From Nemophila menziesii (taxonomy: Eukaryota; Streptophyta; Magnoliopsida; Boraginales; Hydrophyllaceae): DNA of 64,000 nucleotides. Position 1 is the stretch's first letter; every line of letters starts with the position of its first letter. The stretch covers positions 12,946,296 through 13,010,295 of the forward strand of contig JARWIR010000024.1 in NCBI GenBank assembly GCA_029959085.1. Reading direction: 5' to 3'. Below, one piece after another: positions 10,921 through 24,116 of the stretch. The translations under genes were made by a program, and so were the position numbers. The notes below the pieces were generated by a model that worked only from the letters and a program-made list of their open reading frames with translations, was not told the origin of the DNA and made no database searches.

Positions 10921-12855
10921 ATGTTTTAAAAATGCGTTTGTAGTGTATAATATAGTAATTTGATGTGTATTAGTGTAAATCTTTAATAAATGAGGAGGGT
11001 TGAAGTGTTTTTGATGTTTGAATGTGTTGCGACATGATTTTGGGATGCTAGGTGCGAAAGACGGAGTGAGTCTGCGTGGAGAAATGCCTTGAAACACAAT
11101 CGCTTAACGGGAACCAAATTGTCACAAACCGGGTACTCGGTTAGCTTCGTGTTCGCAAATGCATTTTTCATTTTTGCACATTCTAGATCCGTATAAGAGG
11201 ACGTTGAACATAAGCTAACCAGACACCCGTTTGCTACAAACCGAGAATCCAGTTTGTGAATTCTTATATTTAGTGCTTACAAGCTGAAAACTTCGAAAAA
11301 CCATAACTTTGCGCTCGGAGATCAAAATTAGCTTATTCTCGAGGCTAATCCGCGTATTTTTGAGATCTAGTGTTCTTGGTCTAATGAGAAATGTGGTCTT
11401 CAGTAGACTAGATAAGAGTGTTTTGATATCTAGTGTATACACAAGTGAAGGATTCACGGAAATATGAAGTAATATATTGTGAGTGTAGATTTTATACTAG
11501 TTCTTGTAGTGTTGATACACATAATAAGGCTTCATGTGCTTGTGAAGTGATAACATGATTATAGAATGTACACTCACTATACTTGTGTTGGTGATAACAC
11601 AAGGGTTTTGTTCAAAGGGTATTTAGAAGATGTTGTAAAAGTTTGTGATCTCACCTTGAAGAGACACATGAGATTCTAGTGGATGTTCTTGCCAAATACT
11701 AACGATCAAATAAACCTTGGTGAACTAAGCCTAACAACTTCAAATCGTGTGTATCACTTTTCTTCACTCTCTTTACTTTTGTGCATGTCAAGTGTTTGTT
11801 ATATTGTTCGTATATTTGTTACTTATTAAGCTTAGATATTGCATGATTAGTGCGTGTGTGTTTCTCTCTTCAATTATTAACGAGAAACTTGCATTGAGTA
11901 TATACACTAAGTGATTGATCGAGTGTCTAACTCATATATAGGTAGAGTCAAATCGAGTCGTTTAGGTTAGGTTATTTTAATTCCACTAAGTTCCTATATA
12001 TACCCCCTTCTATGACTACTTATTGTGCAACACATTTCCCCAACTTGTTCCCCCAGGACAGTGTTATTCATTCTCAAATCCTCCTACTCGCTTGTCAGCT
12101 CGTTATTCTTTACATGTAATTCTTTGGTCATCTTAGTAAACATCAACCTCACACTTGACAACATGATCATCATATGGTTCGACTTCAACATTACCAACAA
12201 TTATACGATATTGTGATAGTTGAACAAGCCCATCACTAATTTATTTAGACTATCATCACCCTTGTCACCCCCATCATTTAAGCCATTGATCACATATGTA
12301 TACACTTTTTGCTCGCTCATCATCATTGGACTAGCGATGTATATTAATAGACCCACTGCAAAGGAACAAAGAGTCTTTTGCATACCTTGAGTAGAAAGTC
12401 AAATATGTATCGGTCAAGGTGGGAAGCTTATCCTTATTTGTGGACATATTGGTTTTAGATTACCTAGCGGATATGAATGTGCCAATTACATTGGGAAGAC
12501 CATTTCCAGACACTAGGAGATCCTTCATCAATGTCCAAGTGGTCGGATTACAATTATGAATTGACGATCGGAAAGAGACATTTAGGGTGTTAGGTTCGTT
12601 GAATACACTCGAGAGGAGATTTGAAGATTACTCCATAATATGTAGCATGGATATGCTTGATGTGAAGAAGTTTGAGTTTAGGACCTTTTGTGATCCAATG
12701 GTGTTTCTTAAATAAAGTTTGCTTGGAAACCATGTAGTAGTTAGGGGGATTTAAGATTGGTGAAACACTAGACGAGGATTTTAATGATTGCGCATCGACC
12801 AAGTTAGGGGTCACTAATTGAGGAGCCCCATCCTTCCCACTTTTGAGTGATTAAA
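10921..12855. other. No gene seen; probable decayed retroelement tail
   Basis: Scattered short frames only. The region after 10900 could still belong to the Gypsy element (3' non-coding part), but no 3' LTR follows. CAAACCG motifs near 11130 and 11240 form a weak repeat. Nothing else is supportable. Confidence 0.45.
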
Positions 12856-13113
12856 GGTAATACGTCAAACTTAACTACATTAAATAAAAGATATATTTAT
12901 AGCACCGTGTGCCTAGTGGATAACTGGACAACTCTCGACCAGTATAAGGGTTACTATATTAGACAAATATACAGTTCACCACATTAAAGGTAATTTGTCA
13001 AAGTTAACGACATTAAATAAACGATATGTTGCTATTACCGTGCGCCTAGTTGATAACTGGACAACTCTCGGCTAGTATGGGGGTTACTTCGTTAGGCAAA
13101 CATACAGTTCAAA
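12856..13113. repeat. Tandem duplication, period about 133 bp
   Basis: GGTAATACGTCAAACTTAAC at 12856 recurs in altered form at about 12989. Both copies carry GATAACTGGACAACTCTCG and a GGGTTACT...ACATACAGTT end. Divergence of roughly 12% by eye means it is older than the 192-bp duplication. Confidence 0.8.
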
Positions 13114-13375
13114 CCAAGTAATGTGGTGATGAAAGAAAAGTATCGTTCGCACATGGACAATGAAAATATGTTCGGGCTTTGTTGCTAAGTTGACTCGTCA
13201 TGTGTGTTATATGAGGTGTGGGGAAATTAGTAGGTGATCGCTCATAAACTAAGATAAGCTAACTAAGTAAGAGAACAATTATCTACACAAGAAATGAGGA
13301 AGAGCACACAATTTAATTGTTTGTGCTCCAAATTAGTGTTGTGCCAAGGTCCTCTAAGCATCAATTTTAGTAACC

Positions 13376-13860
13376 TTGAGAGTTGTCTTTGCATGTGAAA
13401 TGACAACTTTTTTCCTAAAAGGTACCATCACCCTAAAAAACGATAACAACAATGTTGTTCAAGCCATCTTGGACGCAAGTTTTGAGAGTTGTCTTTGCAT
13501 GTAAAATGACAACTTCTTTTCTGAAAGGTACCATCACCTTGGAAAACGATAGCAACAATGTTGTTCAAGCCATCCTGAACGCACGTTTTAAAGTCGATAG
13601 TAGAATTTGTAATAGTTTAGCTAAGATAGACTACTTTAATATTTTTTTTTTTTCTGTTATTTCTTAAAAGAACAATCAAGTAGCTGATTGGGTGACAAAA
13701 CAAAAATTATACAAATCTCTCATCCCCATCAAAGTTAGCTAAAATGTTATCGTTTGATGCCAGCTCAATAGGGATCATTGAACAGTACTTTGTTTTCTAC
13801 GCATTTATGGCTTATCTATTATCTATGCATTTTTTATTTAAAAAAAAAATTAGCATCAAA
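13376..13860 (+). pseudogene. LINE RNase H fragment with an internal 106-bp tandem duplication and poly-A
   Basis: The sequence around 13535-13600 reads as an RNase H segment (LENDSNNVVQAIL). Near 13671 comes the family's terminal QVADWVTKQ, and the tail ends in an A-rich run near 13842. A 106-base block containing GAGAGTTGTCTTTGCATG is repeated (13376-13481 and 13482-13587). Since 106 is not a multiple of three, the duplication shifts the frame. This fragment is also in the block shared with 3490-4230. Confidence 0.7.
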
Positions 13861-14309
13861 GTCATGGTGTTTCCTTAATAGTAATAATTCCATTTCCCAA
13901 ACTTGATCTAATATTTTCTTAATTTCTGGTACCAAAAGATTTCTTCGTGTTCGAGATCATGTTGGATGGGAAAAAAAAAAAAGGGAGAACATTATGTTGG
14001 CCTCCTTTATTTGGTTCTCCCCTTCGTTAATTTGTGTAACATTATTCTTAACCTCGAACATGTTCTCCTCAAAAAGGAAGAGTCTGTTATTCAATTGGCA
14101 GTCATAAACACGATTCTATAATTCATAGTTAAAAACATAATGTTGATATACAAGAGAATAACAAGAACTCTCCAATATCTTTTTTCTAATGAAAATAAAA
14201 TATCAGTATCATTAGAAAAATATAAAAAAAAAAAAAAAAAAAAGAGGAAATATTGCAGTAAATTACAAGGATACTCAGAGATATAAGTGTATAATACTCA
14301 ATGAGTTTT

Positions 14310-17300
14310 TCATGTACGAACCCACAAAGGCTCTAAAGAGAAAAGCTTATCATTCTGAGTTTGCGCAGCAGTAGCAGCTCTCATTGGTGGTGCATGTACT
14401 GTTATTGGTAAAACCCACTCACATTTCTCTCGTCCTTCTACCAAAAGAGGATGCTCAAATCTAAATATAAATAAATAAATAATTAATCAATTATAATCCT
14501 TCAAAACAAAATATAAAAAAGAAATCAAATTATACCTTGTCCAATCTATGTTTTTAGGAGTAGTAAAAAACTCAAATCGAAGAGCCCATGTTACAGTTGT
14601 GTAATGAGTAGTAAAAGACATTGGTCCATCCATTGGAACCGAAAATAAAAAACTTGTTTGCACTAAATCTGCTACTACTTCTTGATGATCACTATGAACC
14701 TACAAAAAATTTACATCTTTTTTATTTAATATTTAAATTTCCAACTAATTACAACAAGAGGCAAAAAATCAAACCATTTATTTTACCAGAATTCAGGGAC
14801 CACCGGTGTAATTTATGAAAATTAATAAATTTCATTTTCTTCTTTAGAGACACGGGTATATTTGGCTATTTTGCATAATACAGGGACCAGTAGTGTAATT
14901 AAGATTGTACTGGATGAATTTGTTTCTTTTTGAGACACGCGTATATTTATTTGGCTATATTGCATACCACAGGGACAATTGGTGTAATTTTTTTTTGTAG
15001 TATTTGCGACTTTTTGACACACGGGTATATTTGGCTTATTTGTATAACATAGGGACCACTGGTGCAATTTTTTCTGTGTTTGATATCTTGTTGGAATTAA
15101 ATTACTATAATCAAACAAAGCCTAACAGAGAAGTCATTCAAGTAAAATGAGAAACCCACACTTTCAGAAATCAAAATTTTACACCCTCATTATCTCTTTG
15201 TGCCTCGTATTTTTTGATAATTGGGGCTATATTGATATATTTTACAATTAAAGGGTAAAATGGACAAGTTATTACCTTAATATATATTCCGATTCCAAAT
15301 TTTTTATTTACCTTCATATAAATTGATAACTAAATAGGGAGTAAATATACCTTAGTAATTGTTGGAGAATGCCTTCTAGAAGGATGAACAAAACGTCTAT
15401 TAATAGTCTCAGTCATTTCCAAAGTTACCGAAAGCTGTAAAAATAACAAGGTTAAATATGTAAAATCGTTGTTTTTTACTTTTTTACTCTACACATTAAT
15501 TACCTCAAGGCATCTTCTTGCTCCATCTTCATGAAAAAAGGTTAAAGTTCCACCTATCTGTAAAAAAAAAAATATATAACTTCTCGAAAAGAGGAATTAT
15601 TGAAAAGAATGATATTACTATTTACTACCATATCACTAAAGTAATAAGTTGAATCGGAATTTTTAGGTGAAAATCGTAACAAAACTTGATTATCAAGTCT
15701 GACATTATAAGACCTTCCTCGAAACCCTTCTGCTGTAAAAAAAGTCAAAGCATTAGTAAATTATGAAATAGTAATTAAATACACGCGTATACACTTTAAC
15801 ATACATGTTCCACTTTCGTATGTTCCTCCAGAAGGAGCTGAAGGTAATCTTAAATCATTAGCCGAGAATGATTTAGTACGTTTAGGTGAAATCATAGTTG
15901 GATCATTTTCACCTGTTCTACAAAAACAAATACTTAATCAAATCGGACAATTATACCCTCGTTAAACTCAGATTATTACCTTCGTTAGAGTTATGTACAA
16001 CTTCAGCTACAGATAAACGAGGAAGTGCACGAAATGAAGACATACTAGCACGTGCTTCTTGATAAGATGAATCTTTAGTTGAAGATTTAGCTAAAGAAAG
16101 TAATGATAATGAACTTCCGAATGATCTTTGTATATCATCTTTTGCTGATGAAATTGATGACACCTCATCTCTTGAACTATCGTAACCTTCTCCTTCTTCT
16201 ACTCCATCGAAACTTTCGTTTACTCTTATCTGTTTTAATTAATTAATTAAGAAAAAATTAAATAATCTGGTAAATAAGTAGTTAACTTAACTTAACTTAC
16301 CCATTCAGAATCTCCATCCATGTGTTTCCATGTTATATCTAGTAAAATAGGTGTTATAGGAACTATTCCTAAACAAAACAAGACAATTAAGAACTGTATA
16401 AGGTAAAAGAAAGGGACTATATGGTAAATAAGCTAACCATCATTATGAATTTCTTCAGTTTGAAGACCATTGTTTTTTTGTGTAACCCATATTTGTAAAG
16501 GTATTCGAGCTTCCTGAAGATATTTTAGTCTAAGAGGAAGTAAAAATAGATGATAGAATTAAAGAAATAAAGAAATAGAATATACTAACTAGCTCAGAAA
16601 ATCCATGTACAGATTCACCATCAGATTTTCCATTATCCAAGATTAAGTATTGTCCTGAAACTGTACTTCTAATATAGTACAGGTATCGAATTGTAGCTCC
16701 TCTATATGATGGTGGTAATGTGGTGGGAAGAACGATTCGTACAACATCTGAGGTGAAATTTGAATTTATTAAACAATTTTTGTATAAATTATACGAAGAA
16801 AATGATAGAAGTTACATTTTTTGGTGGCTCCTGATGAAAGAATCTGATTTGTAACCATTGAAGGTGCTGAACCATCCATGAATATGTATTCACCTGTAAA
16901 GGATTAGAAATGAATTTGACTAAGCTGAGCTTTTGGAACTAAATCATACAGTAATTGACTATTTATGTCACATATTTAAGGCGTTTTATTAATAAACAGG
17001 AAAAAGTGAATATGAAAACTTAAATTGGGTTGAAGAAAATGTAGATCACAATACTATGATTATATATGACTAGATATCTTTACACTTGTTCAAGGTGAGA
17101 TACATATAATAACATAAACATACACAATATCAACCATGTGAAAATGAAATCTCCAACTGAAAGGAATAATCAATTACTGTAATTTAACACTGAAATATAA
17201 TAAAATTGGATCATTTTATTGTGAAAATTTACCTCTTCGTTGCTTAGAGTCAGGTGGAGATGATTTTGGGACATTAAACCATTGCGTATCCAATTTCTCG

Positions 17301-17524
17301 ATCCCTTTGATTTCGAAACTAAGGTTTTCAACAAGAAGCGAACACGTGGCAGTCGGATTGTTAATTTCAAGAGTAATGCAAACTGGATCGCCCGGTCTGT
17401 AAACTTGCCTATCGGCTTCTATCTTCAGCTCCGGCGGTGGCATCGCTGGATCGGCTTTGGCATGATTTCTTCCGCCGCCGAAGAGTGACAAGCCACGGGA
17501 GGGTTTTTTCGGCGGTGGAGGCAT
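14310..17524 (-). CDS. RGP1: RGP1 homologue (RAB6A-GEF complex partner 2-like), 12 coding exons
   Basis: Exons on the minus strand: 17233-17524, 16816-16893, 16590-16747, 16438-16513, 16301-16368, 15980-16229, 15805-15912, 15629-15732, 15504-15557, 15351-15434, 14536-14699 and 14310-14460. All introns obey GT-AG and phases agree throughout, giving 1587 coding bases and 528 residues with TGA at 14310-14312. Residues 1-225 form the N-terminal arrestin-like part of the Rgp1 family (RPGDPVCITLEI near 45; LPPSYRGATIRYLYYI in exon 3). A serine-rich linker is encoded by exon 6. Exons 8-12 carry the conserved C-terminal part ending near CEWVLPITVHAP. In yeast and animals Rgp1 pairs with Ric1 as the exchange factor for Ypt6/Rab6 at the Golgi; the plant role is inferred. 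The ATG at 17524 is chosen because upstream codons in the same frame lack one. Confidence 0.93.
14795..15118. repeat. Four degenerate tandem repeats in an RGP1 intron
   Basis: AGGGACCACCGGTGTAATTT-like cores start at 14795, 14882, 14971 and 15051, each followed by a GACAC(A)CGGGTATATTTGGC-like block. Periods are 87, 89 and 80 bases. They occupy much of intron 10 (14700-15350), which is unusually long for this gene. Confidence 0.85.
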
Positions 17525-19920
17525 TGGTATTTGGGTCAGAATATGGAATTGGGAATTGTAATTATAGCAAAAATTAGTGATTTTAGGCAATTAGAAGTGT
17601 GATTCAAAATGCATTTTGGTGAATGAGCTCTGATGAGCAGAGAATGGTGGTCAAGATGAAGCACTGCAATCAAGGTTAACGAGAATTTTTTTAATAAAAT
17701 TATTATATGAACTAAATCAATTTTTTTTGTCGGAAACTAAATCAATTTAAATTGTATTAAATTTTTTTTTTCTTCAAATAAAAATATATTTATTAAATAG
17801 AAATACAGGTGGAAAAAAATATTTATCAAATTTTGGAAAAAAAAAGTAATTTATCAAACAAATTCGGATGAGTTTATTAGTCTACCAAGTTGGAATTGAC
17901 TAGATTACCTCTCTAGTATCTCACCAGCAAACTGTTGAGTCTACATCATATCAAAATAATGTTCAAATCACCTTAGTTGGTATTATCTTTTATATTTCAA
18001 GTATCCGACTCAAAATTAATAATACCTAAATTTGTTATACAACATATTGTCCAAGCGGAACAAGACCAATCAATACAACCATACTATGAAATGGATATTA
18101 CTTAGGTTCTATTTTGTGTGTACATGTCGTGACTAGTTATGCAGTATACCTTACATACAGGAAATATAGAGACATAATAATTGCATCGATACAAACACAA
18201 GATTAAGTGCATTTAAACCTTTAGTAACTACAACTCACTTTTGGGAAAGTGATTTTATGCAAGTCCTTCTATACATATCCAGATGTACCAACGTTGACCA
18301 TATAAAGGACTACTCGGGTGACCATAGGCATACCACCTAAAATTTTGGCCAATTTTTACCATGAAATCCATGCAACCAAATTGCCAAATAGTGATTACTT
18401 AATCAAGAATTATTTATGATGTGAGTATCTCAAGAAACCTACTTACGACATGTGTGTCGCCATCCTAACAATCTGTCGTAACCTTACACTAAAACCATCA
18501 ATTGACCTTATACTATAACATTGCTTATGATTACCATTTTTTATTTGTTGTTTTAGTCATAATGACTTTATTACTACATGTATATGTACCTGTAAGAAAA
18601 AAGTTATTGTCTTGGACACGTAATCCAAAAATTTAGCCCATATCGTAGCTCAAATCTTTCTCTCGCGTGCTTCTCATATGCGACATGTTTAATTTAATAT
18701 ATCTTCCTTTATTGATTTTTTTTATTTAGATTTTATCGAGTGAGGCGGATCATTTTCAAAAAATGTGTCGTTGCATACTCGATGAACTTTACCTTTTCCA
18801 GCTACCTTATCACGATCGGCGAGTATATACCGTCTTTCCATTTTTCAAGGGACTACACTATTACCTTCCTTAATTATCCCACACATTACATAGACCGCAT
18901 GGATGGTCCCTTGAGCTTTTCTAGGACTTATATATATAGGTCCCGAAGAAGCTAGGAGTGCTTAACATTGTCTATCAATTTTAACCCTTAATTTACAAGT
19001 CTTAAGATGGGTGTAGAGTTATCAAATGTTGCAAGGTTTCGTTATGTATTAAGCTTATAATTGTGACATACAATTGTGCTTGTTTTTTATGGCTAGAATT
19101 ATGGCTAAATAAACAACTAATTAAAAGGTGGAATAAAGGATGAGCTAGTTGCTTGAAGTTTTGCTAGTAGTCTTCTATGCTGTTATTTAATGTTTTTATT
19201 GATAAGGTGAGTTGGTAAATTCACACTAGTAGGGATTCAAAAATCTCTCTAACCTCCTCCCGGGTAACTTAGAAATCAATAATCCATCACTAAAGACCCC
19301 TCCTGGGTGATCCTAAAATGTTTTCGGATGATTGAAGTTCCAACACTATTGACTATCTAACTAGACAAGACCTCCCGGTTCACTACCACACACTAGACAT
19401 TTACAGAGTCGGCCCAGGCCAAGGCAGCCAAAGCGGTCGCCTTTGGGTCCCATGTTTTTTAGGGCCAAAAATATATATAGTATATATTGACTTATCAAAC
19501 TATTATACATCGAATCCTGGACATATGAGTGTTTCGTGAACCACTTGGTGGAAGTTCGAATCCTACATGTGCATATTTTCTTTAATGTATATATCATTTT
19601 CAAAATGTAATCATGCCAAAGAAAATAAAGGTTAACAAGCATTATTTTTCACGTGTTTTTTAAAATGAAATTATTTAAAAAAAACATCTCCACAAGAAAA
19701 AAAATTTAACAAGTATTATTTTTTTAATCTTTTATACAATTAATTCTGTTTAATTATATTGTATATATATTAAAATTAAATTATATTACTCATATAAAAA
19801 AATACTTAACAAATAAGTGTTTTTTCTATCATTTATATAATTAATTATATTTAATTTTATACATATTAAGATTTAGTTATATTATTTTATGAATTTGTCA
19901 CAAGTTTAATAAATTATTTA
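17525..19920. other. RGP1 upstream region and intergenic AT-rich DNA
   Basis: The RGP1 promoter and 5' UTR must lie just above 17525, but no confident TATA box was placed. 17700-19350 shows no coding potential. Around 19400-19580 is a moderately GC-rich piece (TCGGCCCAGGCCAAGG) followed by GGAAGTTCGAATCC, which resembles a Pol III B-box. No second box or duplicate copy was found, so it is not called as a SINE. Confidence 0.5.
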
Positions 19921-20153
19921 AGGACTATTGCCCAAGAAACACCTCAAGTTAGAATTAATTCCCTCTCATCTCAACCATCATATTTTTCCCATAAAAGACC
20001 ACATATATTTCGTTTTTTCCTTTCCTTTTCTTTTCCATAAAAAGAGTTGTTTGAGTAGTGGGAAACTTCCCATTCCTCGTTATTTTTTAAAAAAGACGGT
20101 GCCTTTTATAGGCAAGGGTGTAAGGTGGCAGGTGCCTATTGGGCATTAACCCA
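19921..20153. mobile_element. Harbinger-like MITE, copy 1
   Basis: Ends AGGACTATTGCCCAA (left) and TGGGTTAATGCCCAA (reverse complement of right) form an imperfect inverted repeat flanked by TTA (19918-19920, 20154-20156), the PIF/Harbinger target duplication. It is homologous, in opposite orientation, to 57372-57665: GTGGCAGGTGCCTATTGGGC, GACGGTGCC and GGGAAACTTCCC blocks are shared. It holds one GGGAAACTTCCC palindrome where the other copy has three. No transposase. Confidence 0.75.
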
Positions 20154-20156
20154 TTA

Positions 20157-21136
20157 ATTAAACCTACTTTGAAATACAAGCAAAATTTAAAAACAAAACT
20201 CGAAAAGAAGAATTATTGGAAGTGAGTTCGTTAAATAAAAAGGTTCAACTGTTCTACTATTATTCTATCAATTATTATGATTCGCAAAAGAGAATATGGT
20301 CATGTTGTTTTGTCGATTGAGCAAAATATGATAGATGAACTAAAACACGAAAGTTTAATAAATAACTCTGTATCACAAAAAGTATCGAAAATGTTTTTAA
20401 CGTGAATTTACTAAATCTTTAAATGTTTTTTTCCAAACGCTTTTTATATAATTCTCCCAGACATAATATCTTAATTTTTTAATAATTTTTTATTTCATGA
20501 ATTTTATTAGTAAATTTTTAATATATGATTTGTTTGGTCAAAATAAGATAATTTTTTTCATTATCATGTAAAAGAGCGTCATTTTTTTCTCTCCTTAGGT
20601 ACCCAAGTCGCTCGGACTGACCCTGGACGTCTATAAGCTATGCTCCACAACTAAACCCCATCCCCGGACTTAGCTTAACTACAAGGGCCACCCACCACTT
20701 GGCCAGAACATAGGTAGTGTTATAGCAAACGTATAGTCTATGTAATAAAATAAATAACAATCTCAATTAAACATTCATCCCAAATTCAATAAAACTTTAA
20801 CTAGCTAAACATAGGTTCTTACATAGGCAAGCCTCAAACAAAAAGGATTTAGTTCATACTAAAATAAATAAAAATAATACTAAAATCATGTCTAAAATAA
20901 AAAACAGAATAAAATTACTTTTTGGAATGATTGAAAATGGAGCCTAGATGATGAATAACCGTGGAGTTAAGGGTAGAAACCCTCCTCATTCTTCTTTTCT
21001 CTATCGCCAACGTTTTTGTGCTCTCTCCAGTGACTAAGGCTGCCCAAGAGTGGCCAAGAGTTATTCTCTAATGTTATTTTCTAATATATATATTACAAGG
21101 CTTTATGCACTGTGATCCTCTTTTACTTGACCTAAT
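20157..21136. other. No gene seen
   Basis: AT-rich DNA with a GC-richer patch at 20600-20730 that has no open frame. 20930-21130 is partly unique. Nothing supportable. Confidence 0.5.
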
Positions 21137-21141
21137 CCAAC

Positions 21142-22705
21142 TGGTGGTCCTTTGTGTGTTCTAAAATAAATGCAAAAGTAATCGAACCACAACCGCAAGT
21201 GTACGGTTGTCCCAAGTAGTAATAATGATTCTAGGATCGTTCGCAGGGACGGTTTGGTTAACTACAATGCTTATCAAATAATGAATGGTTGCACTTATGA
21301 AAGCAAGTAAAGATATAATGATTGTTTGTTTGTTTTTATTAATTCTAAGTAATGAAAGATTAAATGGAAAATGCAATTAAATACTAAGACGCAAGTAAAT
21401 AAGTGTGAAACGCAAATATGAGAAGGTAGCACTTGAGAACGCAAGGGATCCTCCTAAATCTATTTTATAACGTATGTTGTTTAAGGGTTAAATCGGTCAA
21501 TTACAATGGTCGTGATTCTAAATTCCTTATACCCCCGTCAGGGTGGACTATAAGGCTATCCTAGAGTGTCACTAGTCCCGTCAGGGTAAATATGATCCAC
21601 TTTTAGACGTTTAAGAATTTCATTGGCCCTAAAATTAGCTAAGTTTGTCAGGATCAATAGCTTCTATTTTAGATTGAATAATTGGTTCTGTACCTAAACC
21701 CTCCGTCAGGATGATCCACACGCCACATATGTGGAATAGCCTAGATACTAATACATGTTCTTAGTTCATGACTCTAAAAACAGTAAATAATCTCAAATTA
21801 TCGAAAAGAGTAAATGACCCAATTTAATTTAATTTAACAGAAACCCAAAATCAGACATAGAAATTCAATAGAATTGGGATTCACCCATAAAGCATTCTCA
21901 AGTACTATGATGCAATTAGCTCATACTAATTAAAAAAGAAAACTAAATTAAAAGAAATGGAATTCATATTGTATTACAGAATTAAAAATAAGAAGGACCT
22001 AATTTCCGGAATTGGATTTGGCTGAGAATGGTGATATAGACTCAATTCAGCTCCACAGCTTTCTTCTTCTTCCTTCTGCTTCTTCTCTCTCGATGTTTAA
22101 TCTTGTAAAAAGTGAATTGTATGAAAAATAGAAGTCAAGAGCTCCTTTTATAAGATGAAAAACGGATTAGGCCTTGGGCTTAAAGTTAAATCACTAATTA
22201 AAAGCCCAAGTCCATTTTCTAAGCCCAAAATCCCGTAATTGCTGCACCACCTCCACTAAAATGGCTCTAGCCGATTCGTTATAACTCCGATTGACCTGAA
22301 ATCACTTGCTAATTTTCCGTAACTCGATAAGGAACGTTTTCTCTTCAAAGGCCAGCGGCTAAATCATCTCTTAAGTGCCTCGAAATCAGCAATCTTTGGC
22401 CTGTTTTCCAGATTTGCAGCTCTAAAATGAAATTCTTTCGGGATTTATCTTCAAGTCTTGACTCCATATCACGATCTTTGACTCTCTTCTCGGATTACTT
22501 TCCTAGCTAATATTCAAAACCTACAAACTTTTCACTAAAATACACAAGATTACGCGCAAAAGTTTAATAAATCAAAAATACTAGAAATAAAATAGGAATT
22601 CCGGATTATTGCATTTTTAACTCAAAAGTCTATCAAAATATTCCAATAAACATAAAAAATGATGTCTCCCAAGGGTCGAAAATAAAAACAATTAGGGAGA
22701 CATCA
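21142..22705 (-). mobile_element. Solo LTR, Gypsy family A, antisense
   Basis: A 1564-bp LTR reading TGATGTCTCCC...GGACCACCA on the minus strand, with a perfect 5-bp target duplication CCAAC (21137-21141 and 22706-22710). No internal sequence is attached, so it is a solo LTR left by LTR-LTR recombination. The three GC hairpins of the family lie at about 21532-21546, 21577-21586 and 21709-21720. Confidence 0.93.
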
Positions 22706-22710
22706 CCAAC

Positions 22711-23214
22711 CCATAAAAATGTTTTACTAAAGGGTTCTTTATTTCAAATCTGAACGGCGAACTTTAAAATCCCACACATTCATGTCTTCAAATCCTATAT
22801 AGATATGGAAGGGATCCTCCAGATTCCTTATCAATTTTGCGTGTCACCTTGAACAACACATTTTCCTAATATGGTCGGCACAAGCTTTCACTTTCTAAAA
22901 GTGGTCGAATCTTCCTTTTGCGTCGTGGCTTGGGGTTAGGCTTGAATTTTTGACTTATCCTTATAATCTTGTAATCCTGTGTTAATCAGGTATCTAAAAT
23001 ATACATATTGACACACAATTAAGGCACAAAAGCTCTATAAATAACAATAAGTCCAAAATAAGAGAGAAAAGTACAATATGACGATACTAGGGGAAAATCC
23101 CTCACTTAAGCCCAATATACACACAAAAAGATATCTCGTGAGTGGATTAATCCATCACAAAAAGAGAGTCAGTAGTAATTAATGGAGGGAGACTTCCCAT
23201 ATACCAAGGAATGG
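22711..23214. other. No gene seen
   Basis: Unique-looking AT-rich sequence between the solo LTR and the minisatellite. Nothing recognisable. Confidence 0.5.
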
Positions 23215-23850
23215 AGACAACCGACGTAGCCTTGGCAACTAGAGTTATCTGAAATACCGACATAGCCTCGGCACGCAGAGTTACCCAAAAAAATGGTGTA
23301 GCATCAGCAAACAAAGTTATACCAAAGACCGACGTAGCCTCGACAGACAAAGTTATTTGAAAGACCGAAGTAGCTTTGTCAAAGAAAGTTTTTTGAAGGA
23401 CCAACGTTGCGACACAAAGAGCTATTCAAAGACCGACATAGCTTTGACAAACAAAGTTATCTTAAAGACCGACATAGCCTTGACAAACAAAGTTATCCTA
23501 AAGACCGACGTAGCCTTGACAAACAAAGTTGTCTAAAAGAACGACATAGCCTCAGCAAACAAAGTTATAGAAAAGACCAACATAGCCTCGACAAACAAAG
23601 TTATCTGAAAGACTGACGTAGCCTCGACAAACAAAGATATCCAATATACTGATGTAGCCTCAACAAGCAGGGTTATCTATAAAACTAGCTTAGCCTCGGC
23701 AAACTGAGTTATCTGAAAGAACGACATAGCCTTGAAAAACAAAGTTATCCAAAAGAACGACATAGCCTTGGCACACAGATTTATCCAAGAGACCGATGTA
23801 GCCTTAATAAATAGGCGTATCAGAAAGAGCGACGTAGCCTCGAAAAACTA
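23215..23850. repeat. Minisatellite, 36-bp unit, about 17 copies
   Basis: The unit is close to GACCGACGTAGCCTCGACAA followed by ACAAAGTTATCTGAAA, repeated head to tail with scattered substitutions and a few length changes. Since 36 is divisible by three, the plus strand shows a 12-residue periodic open frame at 23407-23616 (RHSLDKQSYLKD). It has no start context and no neighbours, so coding is not claimed. Degenerate units (ACCAACGTAG) continue weakly near 24010. Repeats abut with no spacers, so it is not CRISPR-like. Confidence 0.92.
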
Positions 23851-24116
23851 GAGAGAGAGAGAGAGATGTTCAAAGCCCCATATGTATTCGCCAACCAAAT
23901 CCCTACTGATGACACCTCCCTAAACGTGCACTCCTAAAATATAGTATCAATAGTTTAATGGAAAAATTATGTAAGACCAATGTAATCTCGGTTACCAACA
24001 TCATCAATAGAGACCAACGTAGTTCTTGGAAAAACACGTAAGAGGAAACGCTGACGTAAGAGTTCAACCTCGCATTAGGTCAAAATGAGTAGAATTAATA
24101 AATTCCTTTGGATCAC

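Noticed and set aside
17216..17590. RGP1 starting at the upstream end of the open frame
   Set aside because: That start would be TTG; the first ATG at 17524 begins the family-like MPPPPKKPSRG sequence.
19530..19580. tRNA or SINE from GTTCGAATCC
   Set aside because: Only a B-box-like match; no A-box, clover-leaf or second copy.
23215..23850. CRISPR-like regular repeat of 36 bp
   Set aside because: Units abut with no unique spacers, and there are no cas genes; it is a plant minisatellite.
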